From Syntrophaceae bacterium UBA4778 (GTDB lineage: Bacteria > Desulfobacterota > Syntrophia > Syntrophales > UBA4778): a stretch of 12,466 bases of DNA. The notes beneath the pieces were generated by a model, which had not been told where the DNA came from, searched no databases, and saw only the letters and a list, made by a program, of their open reading frames with translations. Below are positions 1-5,909 of this stretch, one piece after another. Made by a program: the position numbers and the translations under genes. The stretch covers positions 1 to 12,466 of the forward strand of contig DHHG01000185.1 in the NCBI GenBank assembly GCA_002403175.1, written 5' to 3'. Within the stretch, counting starts at the first letter, position 1. Each line of letters starts with the position of its first letter.

Positions 1-683
1 GAGAGCTCGTTGTGCAAATTCAGCAGATAACAGGGGAACACGGGGCCTTTATCATTCAGAACCTTCTCGCGAGTTCATATGATTTCCGCTCCGGTATTCT
101 GGCGACGATAATAGGTATCATTGCCCTTCTCTTCGGAGCAACAGCCGTTTTTGCGGAGCTGCAGAGTGCAATGGATACGATCTGGGATATAAAGAGGCCT
201 CGAATGAGTCTGATTGATTATTTAAAAATCAGACTGCTGGCATTTACCATGATTTTGGGAATCGGCCTGCTTCTAATATTTTCCCTCATTACCGGCGCGG
301 TGCTTTCCATTTTCCTAGGTCAATTGGAAATCCTATCTCGTTATTTACCCCTATATCAAACGGGAGATTTCCTGGTCTCCTTTGCCCTGATCACTATTCT
401 CTTTGGCATGATTTATAAAATTCTGCCTTCCGCAGAGGTCTCCTGGAAGGATGTCTGGTTTGGCGCGGTAATCACTTCATTTCTGTTCACGTTGGGGAAA
501 TTATTGATCGGTATTTACCTCAGTCACAGTATGGTGAGTACCACCTTCGGTGCAGCCGGATCCCTTGTGGTTCTGCTATTCTGGATCTACTATTCCGCGC
601 AGGTCTTTTTTTTCGGGGCTGAACTGACCCATGCATATTCAAACAAATTCGGGTCCGGAAACAGAAAAAAGAGATCAGCCTGA
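1..683 (+). CDS. YihY/BrkB-family inner-membrane protein, 5' end outside the window
   Basis: This is the C-terminal part of a polytopic membrane protein of the YihY/virulence factor BrkB family (once misannotated as RNase BN). About 227 codons are visible and the frame is open to the left edge (E-L-V before a GTG at 12). That GTG is therefore probably internal, since full members usually have about 280-300 residues. Several hydrophobic helices are evident. The hallmark family C-terminus is present: a GAAGSLVVLLFWIYYSAQ stretch followed by FFFGAELTHAYS, then a short basic tail. The molecular function of the family is not established. The stop lies 17 bases before the antiporter gene mrpE on the same strand, so the gene probably belongs to the same transcript, which would fit a membrane or ion-homeostasis context (inference). 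Family assignment is firm; function is not. Confidence 0.9.
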   Translation, partial: ELVVQIQQITGEHGAFIIQNLLASSYDFRSGILATIIGIIALLFGATAVFAELQSAMDTIWDIKRPRMSLIDYLKIRLLAFTMILGIGLLLIFSLITGAVLSIFLGQLEILSRYLPLYQTGDFLVSFALITILFGMIYKILPSAEVSWKDVWFGAVITSFLFTLGKLLIGIYLSHSMVSTTFGAAGSLVVLLFWIYYSAQVFFFGAELTHAYSNKFGSGNRKKRSA

Positions 684-700
684 ATTACGGGATTCCTAGG

Positions 701-1210
701 ATGAAAAGGCCTTCCATTGATAAGACCAAGACAGGGCGGCTGTGCACCTATGCGGCGGTCTTGTTTGTTTTATATCTGCTGTATGCCGGTTCTTTCTCAT
801 ACCTGGAAATCGCAGCAGCATTCTGTACCGCCCTGCTTTCTGCTTTCATCATTACGAAAACCGATAGGCTCAGGAGAAAATACAGAATACGATTGTTCTG
901 GTTTCTCCCTCTGCTGAAACGGATCACGGTGAAATGGATCATTGATACGGGAATTGTCCTGTATACAATATGGAACTACTTGTATAAAGGCGTTCCTATT
1001 CATGGAGAGCTCCGGCGGATGCCCGTAAGAATGGGAAGCAACAGCAACCTAGCCCGTTCACGATTGGCCCTGATCATGATCTTTTCGACGATCCCCCCTA
1101 ATACCGTAGCGATTATTCCGGATCAGGACAATGGCCGAGATATTATTGTTCATCAGCTTTTCAAATCCCAGGAAACTCCGGGAGGAGGTAATTTGGAATG
1201 GCCACTGTGA
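701..1210 (+). CDS. mrpE: Multisubunit Na+/H+ antiporter subunit E (MrpE/MnhE/MbhA-like)
   Basis: This 169-residue membrane protein matches the MnhE (PF01899) layout. Two N-terminal hydrophobic segments (roughly residues 14-30 and 34-52) are followed by a basic RLRRKYR linker, another hydrophobic stretch, and an amphipathic C-terminal domain containing the IIFSTIPPNTVAIIPD-like region typical of the family (usually about 160 residues). In Mrp complexes subunit E is a small membrane subunit needed for assembly and activity. The ATG at 701 follows the YihY-like stop closely; only a weak AGG precedes it, which suggests translational coupling. Its last 13 bases overlap the start of mrpF. It opens the antiporter block E-F-G-D'-E'B-C-D. 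Assignment rests on motif recognition and synteny. Confidence 0.88.
   Translation: MKRPSIDKTKTGRLCTYAAVLFVLYLLYAGSFSYLEIAAAFCTALLSAFIITKTDRLRRKYRIRLFWFLPLLKRITVKWIIDTGIVLYTIWNYLYKGVPIHGELRRMPVRMGSNSNLARSRLALIMIFSTIPPNTVAIIPDQDNGRDIIVHQLFKSQETPGGGNLEWPL
1181..1188 (+). promoter_or_regulatory. Strong Shine-Dalgarno for mrpF inside mrpE
   Basis: GGAGGAGG lies 9 bases upstream of the ATG at 1198, within the 3' end of mrpE. It fixes the mrpF start and explains how mrpF is translated although it overlaps mrpE. Confidence 0.8.
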
Positions 1211-1455
1211 ATGTCTGGATTTGGGCTGCGACAGCGGTGCTGATCTGCTTCCTTCCCTGTCTGCTGGTCATGATCAGAGCCCCTGCGATGGACCGCCTGG
1301 TAGCTCTTGAAATGGCGGGAATCCTCACGATTATTGTTCTTATCCTTTTGTCCGTTGGTTTTCGACAGCCTTCCTTTCTCGATCTCGCACTCAGCCTGGC
1401 CTTTCTGTCCTTTGTCTCGGGGCTGGTTTTTATAAAGTTCCTGGAGCAATCGTAA
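1198..1455 (+). CDS. mrpF: Multisubunit Na+/H+ antiporter subunit F (MrpF/MnhF/MbhB-like)
   Basis: This is an 85-residue protein with three hydrophobic helices, matching the size and pattern of MnhF (PF04066). The family motif MDRLVALEM sits at about residues 31-39, just after the first helix. Helix 2 (about 39-55) and helix 3 (about 60-80) follow, with little outside the membrane. It is a small structural subunit of Mrp/Mbh antiporter modules. The start is set by a strong GGAGGAGG site. The stop TAA shares its last base with the ATG of mrpG (1-base overlap), so the genes are translationally coupled. Confidence 0.88.
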   Translation: MATVNVWIWAATAVLICFLPCLLVMIRAPAMDRLVALEMAGILTIIVLILLSVGFRQPSFLDLALSLAFLSFVSGLVFIKFLEQS

Positions 1456-1763
1456 TGAGCACCGATTTCTGGATATCGCTTTTCCTCTGTTTGGGCGTCC
1501 TGCTGGAATGGCTCTGCTGCATCGGGCTGTGGGCCGCCAGGGATGCTTATGACAAGTTGCACTTTGTCGGACCCGCTGCCTCCGCAGGTCTCCTTCTATT
1601 CGGCATTGCAATCCTGATTTCAGAAGGAAATCTGAACAAAACCGTCCTGAAGCTGATCCTGATATTTTTCGTCCTGGCTGTTACCGGACCGGTGCTCACG
1701 CATGTTACAGCTCTGGCGGAATTCAAGAGAGGGAAAACCGTTCCCAAAGAAATCCGATCATGA
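1455..1763 (+). CDS. mrpG: Multisubunit Na+/H+ antiporter subunit G (MrpG/MnhG/MbhC-like)
   Basis: This 102-residue protein with three predicted helices matches MnhG (PF03334). The signature is the RDAYDKLHFVGPAA stretch (about residues 29-42) between helices 1 and 2. Subunit G is a small membrane subunit of the Mrp/Mbh antiporter. The gene overlaps mrpF by one base upstream and the next ORF by four bases (ATGA) downstream. The C-terminus is a short basic tail (EFKRGKTVPKEIRS). Length and motif are normal for the family and nothing suggests decay. Confidence 0.9.
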   Translation: MSTDFWISLFLCLGVLLEWLCCIGLWAARDAYDKLHFVGPAASAGLLLFGIAILISEGNLNKTVLKLILIFFVLAVTGPVLTHVTALAEFKRGKTVPKEIRS

Positions 1764-2014
1764 ATATATTCCATCTCACCATTCTTGTATTGACTGCCCT
1801 TGCCGGAACCGCGACCGTCCTGACCCGAAATCCTTTTTTACAATCTCTGGTCGCAAGCTTTTACGGACTTCTGCTTGCCATTCTCTTTCTCTCTTTCCAG
1901 GCTCCGGATGTTGCCTTTTCTGAACTGGTCGTCGGCAGCGGGGCAATCCCTTTGATGATTTTGATCACTGCTTATAAAACACGGGACAAGAAAAATGAAC
2001 GCGTACAGCCGTAA
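1760..2014 (+). CDS. MbhD-like subunit (DUF4040), equivalent to part of the MrpA C-terminus
   Basis: This is an 84-residue protein with three hydrophobic segments. The motif FQAPDVAFSELVVGSGAIP (about residues 46-64) corresponds to the APDVA-TE--VG-G signature of the MbhD/DUF4040 domain (PF13244). In Bacillus-type Mrp this domain is part of the C-terminal region of MrpA, whereas in archaeal Mbh it is a separate gene, mbhD, as here. It is expected to form part of the membrane interface between small subunits and the ion-translocating subunit. It overlaps mrpG by 4 bases and the next gene by 20 bases. Homology is confident from motif and position; the exact ion role is inferred. Confidence 0.85.
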   Translation: MNIFHLTILVLTALAGTATVLTRNPFLQSLVASFYGLLLAILFLSFQAPDVAFSELVVGSGAIPLMILITAYKTRDKKNERVQP

Positions 2015-2735
2015 CGTTCTGTTCACATTTTCTGCACTCATTTTTGCTGCACTTCTGGTCGGCGGAATCTCGGAGCTTCCCGTTTTCGGCAATTATCCTG
2101 GACCTTATGGAGATATCATCACCGCTTCCGCACCGCAGGACAGAAGAGTGACCAATGTTCCGACCGCGGTCAATTTCGATTACCGCGGCTTTGATACATT
2201 GGGGGAAGAATATATTTTGTTCATATCTGTTGCCGGATTGGCTCTGCTTCTAAGAAAAGAAACCGGTTACCGCGAAAAAAGCCCGCAACCGGGCAACCAT
2301 CACCCTTTATCCGTCCCGGATGGAACCGTGCAGTGGATCGGTTTTCTGCTGTTCGGTCCCCTGGCGGTATTTGGTATGTATGTCATTCTGCATGGCCAGC
2401 TCACCCCGGGAGGGGGATTTCATGGCGGAGTGATTATAGGGGCGGCATGGCTTCTCGTCTACATTGCCAGCGGGCAGCGTCTATTTCACCGACTTACCCC
2501 CAAAAAACTAGTCGATGCCATTGAGGCATCCGGAGCGGCGATGTATGCCATCATTGGCCTACTTGCATTTATATCCGGAGGTCTGTTCCTCCAGAATATA
2601 CTTCCGCTTGGTACTCCCGGGGATATCACATCCGGGGGAACAATTGCCCTGATCAATTTATTCGTTGGGATTGAAGTAGCTACCGCCTTCATGTTGCTTT
2701 TTTCGGAATTTATTGAGACCTTGAGGACAGATTGA
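1995..2735 (+). CDS. mrpB: Fused MbhE-like and MrpB/MnhB antiporter subunit
   Basis: This 246-residue protein carries two modules. Residues about 1-90 look like MbhE (the extreme C-terminal part of MrpA): a leading helix, a YPGPYGD-like loop, then NVPTAVNFDYRGFDTLGEE (residues 54-72) followed by a helix. The V-x-V-N-x-x-x-D-x-RGFDTLGE pattern is characteristic of MrpA C-termini. After a polar linker (about 90-112), residues about 113-242 are an MnhB domain (PF04039) with GFLLFGPLAVFGMYVILHGQ and the hallmark TPGGGFHGG (137-145). The ATG at 1995 lies inside the preceding ORF and is the first in-frame start I would accept. It ends flush with mrpC (ATG at 2736). Fusion of MbhE with MbhF/MrpB is an architectural variant worth noting. 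Confidence 0.87.
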   Translation: MNAYSRNVLFTFSALIFAALLVGGISELPVFGNYPGPYGDIITASAPQDRRVTNVPTAVNFDYRGFDTLGEEYILFISVAGLALLLRKETGYREKSPQPGNHHPLSVPDGTVQWIGFLLFGPLAVFGMYVILHGQLTPGGGFHGGVIIGAAWLLVYIASGQRLFHRLTPKKLVDAIEASGAAMYAIIGLLAFISGGLFLQNILPLGTPGDITSGGTIALINLFVGIEVATAFMLLFSEFIETLRTD

Positions 2736-3086
2736 ATGCTTCTCGATTATTTTCCCTATGCCGTTTCCGCATGGATTCTGCTGATCGGATTGTACGGCAT
2801 CGTTACCAGCCGAAATCTGATCCACCTGGTCATCTGCCTTTCCGTCGTCCAATCCGCAACTTATATTTTGATCCTGTCTGTCGGCTATCGGACAAACGCG
2901 TCTGCCCCGATCTTTTCCGATCTCCCCCTGGGGACGCCTGCTGTCGATCCGGTCGTCCATGCGCTGACATTGACCGATATCGTTGTCGGTGCTGCGGTGA
3001 CGGCTCTCCTTCTCGCCATCACGATTCGCATTTATGAAAAAAAGGGAACAATAGACCCTTTGCAGTTACATGCAATGAGGGATTAA
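2736..3086 (+). CDS. mrpC: Multisubunit Na+/H+ antiporter subunit C (MrpC/MnhC/MbhG-like, NuoK homologue)
   Basis: This 116-residue protein with three helices is homologous to complex I NuoK. Visible features are helix 1 (about 8-24), the SRNLIHLVICLSVVQSA helix 2 (about 25-45), and the DPVVHALTLTDIVVGAAVTALLLAI segment (about 71-95), which is the family signature (DP-x-x-x-AL-LT-IVIG). The loop between helices 2 and 3 (about 52-70) is the typical short MnhC loop. It starts on the base after the mrpB stop and ends one base before the mrpD start, so it is surely co-translated. Subunit C is needed for Mrp complex assembly; its NuoK relation suggests a place in the proton path. Confidence 0.9.
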   Translation: MLLDYFPYAVSAWILLIGLYGIVTSRNLIHLVICLSVVQSATYILILSVGYRTNASAPIFSDLPLGTPAVDPVVHALTLTDIVVGAAVTALLLAITIRIYEKKGTIDPLQLHAMRD

Positions 3087-3087
3087 T

Positions 3088-4917
3088 ATGGAGAACCTGC
3101 CTCCACTGACCGTTGCCCTTCCTTTCCTCGCCGCCGCCTTCATCATGGCTGCATCACCGATTCTGACGCGAAGAGTGGCCGACCTCACCGCGATTTTTAC
3201 AACGGTGGCCGTGCTAGTAATGTGCATTCTCATTTCCAAAGAGGTCTCGAACCGACTCCTTGTATATTGGTTCGGAGGATGGCTCCCAGTAAGGGGAACG
3301 GCAATCGGAATCTGTTTCGCTATTGACCGGTTCGGCATTATCCTGGCCGGTCTGATCTCCATACTCTCCTTAGCGGCATTAACTTTTTCCTGGCATTACT
3401 TCAAAACCGTCGGTCGCCTCTATCATACATTAATGCTGGTCTTCCTTGGCTCCATGATCGGTTTTTGCCTGAGTGGAGATCTTTTTACCATCTTCGTATT
3501 TTTTGAATTGATGAGTGTTACGGCTTACGGGTTGACAGGTTATCGAATCGAGAAATCATCGCTGGAAGGGGCCCTGAACTTTGCAGTAACGAACAGCATT
3601 GGAGCTTTTTTTATTTTGATGGGCATTGGCTTTCTTTATGGAAAAACAGGTGCATTGAATCTTGCCCAACTGGGAACAGCGGTTTCCGCCCTGGAGAGCC
3701 ACGGTCTGATCACAGTCTCATTTATTTTAATCACCGCCGGTTTTTTGATAAAAGGCGCCATTGTCCCCTTCCATTGCTGGTTGCCTGACGCACATTCCGT
3801 CGCACCGACCCCCGTATCAGTCCTCTTCTCTGGAGTCATGGTGGAACTGGGATTATACGGAATAGCCCGGATTTACTGGACAATTTTTCAAGGTGCTCTC
3901 GAGGAGCATGCAGCTGCGATTCGGACCATGCTACTGATTTTTTCCATCGCCTCGATTCTGATCGCAGGGTTCATGTGTTTTATGCAGCGCCATATAAAGC
4001 GGCTCCTCGCTTTCTCCTCGATCAGCCACATGGGTGTTCTCCTGGCCGGCATAGCGCTACTGACACCGGAAGGTTTGGCGGGAACACTGATTTATCTTAC
4101 TGCCCACGGTTTCATCAAAGGAGGTTTGTTTATCTGTACCGGCATCCTCCTTCACACGCAGCTCAGTGTGGATGAGGTGGAACTTCAGGCAAAAGGTTCC
4201 CATCTCTATTTCACAGGCTTCCTTTTTTTGCTTGGAGGTCTTGGACTTTCGGGGATTCCGTTTTCAGGACTTTATCTTGGGAAATCAGTTCTGGAACATG
4301 CTGCCGCCCAGGCCGGACTACCCTGGCTCTCCATCTTCTTTCTGATTTCATCCATGTTGACGGCCGGAGCAGTGTTTAGGGTGGCCGGACGAGTTTTCCT
4401 GGGACTGGGAGTTTCCAAGGGAAATATCATGTCTGAATCCCCCACAATTAAAGAGAAACCGGAAACCGGAGGGGGACATAAACGTTCGCCATGGGTCCTG
4501 GTTTCTCCCGCTGCAGCCCTGATGTTTCTGGCAGTCATTCTCGGCTTTTTACCCGATATGAAAGAATATGCGCTCAGCACGGCAACTCAGTTCCAGGATA
4601 GGTTATCTTACTCGGAAGCTGTCCTCGAGGGCTCGCAAGGTAATGATTCTACAGTAGAATGGGAACCCAGGGTGGAATCGCGGGAAAGCACGGTCCTTGG
4701 ATTCTCGGCTGTACTGGGATCGGTATTTCTCGCCTTGTCCGCTCTATTTCCAAATATAATACCTGTTACCTTTCGTAGACTACGGGACAGAGTAACTGCT
4801 GTTCTTTACTCTACATTGTACTCCCTTCATAGCGGGGTCATTTGTGATTATGTTGCCTGGATTGTCTTCGGCATATCGGCTCTGAGTCTGATCTTTTTTT
4901 TGCTAATTATGGCGTAA
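3088..4917 (+). CDS. mrpD: Antiporter-like subunit D (MrpD/MbhH/NuoM-NuoL homologue), proton-conducting
   Basis: This 609-residue polytopic protein of the Proton_antipo_M superfamily (PF00361) is the only large ion-translocating subunit in the run. The key charged residues of the family are visible: Glu140 in FVFFELMS (TM5) and Lys222 in LIKGAIVPFHCWLPDAH (TM7), followed by the conserved HSVAPTPVSVLFSG loop. The TM8 motif reads MVELGLYG, with Glu253 where NuoM/MrpD subunits usually have Lys (MVKxGxYG). It is longer than typical MrpD/MbhH (about 490-510). The extra part is a C-terminal region after about residue 440: a polar linker rich in Glu, Lys and Gly, then further helices ending in SLHSGVICDYVAWIVFGI. 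It would exchange protons and probably Na+ across the inner membrane. Its start follows mrpC by one base. No clear terminator follows. Confidence 0.9.
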   Translation: MENLPPLTVALPFLAAAFIMAASPILTRRVADLTAIFTTVAVLVMCILISKEVSNRLLVYWFGGWLPVRGTAIGICFAIDRFGIILAGLISILSLAALTFSWHYFKTVGRLYHTLMLVFLGSMIGFCLSGDLFTIFVFFELMSVTAYGLTGYRIEKSSLEGALNFAVTNSIGAFFILMGIGFLYGKTGALNLAQLGTAVSALESHGLITVSFILITAGFLIKGAIVPFHCWLPDAHSVAPTPVSVLFSGVMVELGLYGIARIYWTIFQGALEEHAAAIRTMLLIFSIASILIAGFMCFMQRHIKRLLAFSSISHMGVLLAGIALLTPEGLAGTLIYLTAHGFIKGGLFICTGILLHTQLSVDEVELQAKGSHLYFTGFLFLLGGLGLSGIPFSGLYLGKSVLEHAAAQAGLPWLSIFFLISSMLTAGAVFRVAGRVFLGLGVSKGNIMSESPTIKEKPETGGGHKRSPWVLVSPAAALMFLAVILGFLPDMKEYALSTATQFQDRLSYSEAVLEGSQGNDSTVEWEPRVESRESTVLGFSAVLGSVFLALSALFPNIIPVTFRRLRDRVTAVLYSTLYSLHSGVICDYVAWIVFGISALSLIFFLLIMA

Positions 4918-5148
4918 GAGAAAAACAGATTTCAACTGAAAAGGCCTAAATCGAATTTCGGATCGAATTAATACATACCGCAATTTACAATTTCAATTCG
5001 GAGTGAGTTTCCTAGAGAGAGCAAACGGGAACAGCTATTTAGAAGCTAATATGATCCATAGACGTGATAAAGGTTTCTCTCATTCTTTTTTCTTATTATA
5101 AAAAGCTGAAAATCATGCCTGCTTCCGATTCCAGTGTTCATGGCGCAA
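4918..5148. other. Intergenic stretch, no gene found
   Basis: This AT-rich sequence follows the antiporter block. I find no coding frame, no RNA motif and no convincing hairpin plus U-run to end the mrp transcript. A short AT-only dyad (CTTTTT with AAAAAG, around 5088-5106) is too weak to call. Confidence 0.5.
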
Positions 5149-5157
5149 TGGTATGAT
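5149..5157 (+). promoter_or_regulatory. Extended -10 promoter ahead of the small Cys-rich gene
   Basis: TGgTATGAT reads as an extended -10 element (TGn plus TATGAT, 5 of 6 matches to TATAAT). No good -35 lies 17 bases upstream, which extended -10 promoters tolerate. Transcription would start near 5164, giving a leader of about 17 bases before the ATG at 5181. This is a consensus match only. Confidence 0.45.
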
Positions 5158-5180
5158 GCTTCACACTCGGGGCAAAAAAC

Positions 5181-5390
5181 ATGGAATCAATACTAAAGAA
5201 GAATTTTGATTATGGAAGCCATTTCTGGTGCATGAAATGCCGCTACTTAAAATCCTGCCGCTTCAAGGCAGGCACATTTTCAAAAATGATGGATGTAAGC
5301 CCCCTTATTACCAATCCCGACGGGTCTTGCCAACTCTATCGAGATAAAAAGGGAGCTCCCAAAAATTCCTTTCAAGCTCTTTTCCATTGA
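5181..5390 (+). CDS. Small four-cysteine protein of unknown function, possibly metal-binding
   Basis: This is a 69-codon ORF that I do not recognise as a named family. Cysteines at residues 17, 20, 26 and 50 give CxxC-x5-C-x23-C, in FWCMKCRYLKSCRF and later NPDGSCQLYR. The spacing would suit a Zn or Fe-S site, and the protein is otherwise basic and soluble. No signal peptide or membrane helix is present. The ATG at 5181 is the first start after an in-frame TGA at 5154. Only a weak GGGG lies upstream. Support for a real gene comes from its setting: an extended -10 promoter about 24 bases upstream of the start and a strong hairpin terminator about 28 bases after the stop, making a self-contained transcription unit in an otherwise empty gap. 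Function cannot be assigned; a chance ORF remains possible. Confidence 0.6.
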   Translation: MESILKKNFDYGSHFWCMKCRYLKSCRFKAGTFSKMMDVSPLITNPDGSCQLYRDKKGAPKNSFQALFH

Positions 5391-5417
5391 TTCCGTTTCC
5401 CTCCTCTCTCCTTTCCA

Positions 5418-5448
5418 AGAGAGCCCCGGATCCAAACCGGGGCTCTTT
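5418..5448 (+). terminator. Hairpin terminator after the small Cys-rich gene
   Basis: The perfect 10-bp stem AGAGCCCCGG (5420-5429) and CCGGGGCTCT (5437-5446) has the 7-base loop ATCCAAA, extendable by a G-T and an A-T pair. It is very GC-rich. The following U-run is short (TTTGG), so the call rests mainly on stem strength and position. Confidence 0.7.
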
Positions 5449-5650
5449 GGTAATCTGGTCGTGAATTTCTGAAGATTGCTCAAACCTAAAGAATTACAAA
5501 GGGCGGGTTACCTCTGAACCGGATTCTGCCTTCCTGGAGCTTCGGTTTTAAATAAGTCTTTTCCAAAAGCCCGGTTTCTCTGCTTTTCAATAATTCCATC
5601 CTATAGGATCCATTTTCATTTAAGCACTTTCTTATCTCAATTTTTTAAAG
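5449..5650. other. Intergenic stretch without recognisable gene
   Basis: There are about 200 bases between the hairpin terminator and the structured leader upstream of the sugar dehydrogenase. I see no ORF with a credible start and ribosome site and no tRNA or known riboswitch core. A promoter for the downstream leader should lie here, but I could not identify a convincing -35/-10 pair. Confidence 0.45.
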
Positions 5651-5810
5651 TTCGGACAGGAATTGGACGAATAAAAGAAAGTTCCCGTTTTTACGGGTAA
5701 GGCAAACAGAGGAGATTTGCCTTCAGGAGGGTTCCTGATGCAGTTCAAAGCCAAGATGCTTAGGATGTCCGAATTCGGAATAAAACTTCTTGGATTGATA
5801 TTTTTTTTAA
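5651..5810 (+). promoter_or_regulatory. Putative structured 5' leader upstream of the sugar dehydrogenase gene
   Basis: Several consecutive hairpins are visible. CCCGT/ACGGG (5684-5688 and 5693-5697) has a TTTT loop. AAGGCAAA/TTTGCCTT (5699-5706 and 5716-5723) has a 9-base purine-rich loop. CAGGA/TCCTG (5724-5728 and 5733-5737) hides the AGGAGG ribosome site of a micro-ORF. A long-range closing helix is possible between GAATTGGAC (5660-5668) and GTCC-g-AATTC (5767-5776, one bulge). A competing pairing joins TTCGGAC (5651-5657) to GTCCGAA (5767-5773). A palindrome TCCGAATTCGGA (5768-5779) and an 8-base T tract (5801-5808) follow. The set suggests a switchable RNA, but it matches no riboswitch class I know; a c-di-GMP (GEMM) core was considered and rejected. 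Inference from manual folding only. Confidence 0.35.
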
Positions 5811-5821
5811 CATTATGTTAG
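5738..5821 (+). CDS. 27-residue micro-ORF: possible leader peptide or lipoprotein-gene remnant
   Basis: An ATG at 5738 sits 7 bases after a perfect AGGAGG (5725-5730), the best ribosome site in the gap. The frame runs 27 codons to TAG at 5819-5821. The peptide has a basic N-terminal part (Lys4, Lys6, Arg9, Lys16) followed by a hydrophobic run, LLGLIFFLTLC, ending in Cys27. That is like a signal peptide stopping exactly at a lipobox-like cysteine. It ends 88 bases before the dehydrogenase start. It could be a regulatory leader peptide, a tiny membrane peptide, or the decayed 5' end of an exported lipoprotein gene such as a polysaccharide export protein. The ribosome site is sequestered in a hairpin, so translation may be conditional. 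Confidence 0.4.
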   Translation: MQFKAKMLRMSEFGIKLLGLIFFLTLC

Positions 5822-5909
5822 ATGTACATGATTTTAGGAATTGTAAATGTGAGGAAATTGCGAATTATTTATTTAAGGGTAAAGAGAACCAATTGGAGGT
5901 AACCATTTA

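Noticed and set aside
1153..1611. 152-codon minus-strand ORF across mrpE-mrpG
   Set aside because: It is an antisense shadow of well-supported, motif-bearing antiporter genes; its translation is low-complexity and polar with no domain.
5684..5756. c-di-GMP-I (GEMM) riboswitch, suggested by GGCAAAC and a later CAAAGCC
   Set aside because: The distance between the two blocks is too long, the GACGCAAAGCC core is absent, and GGCAAA pairs locally in a simple hairpin instead. The CAAAGCC also lies inside the micro-ORF.
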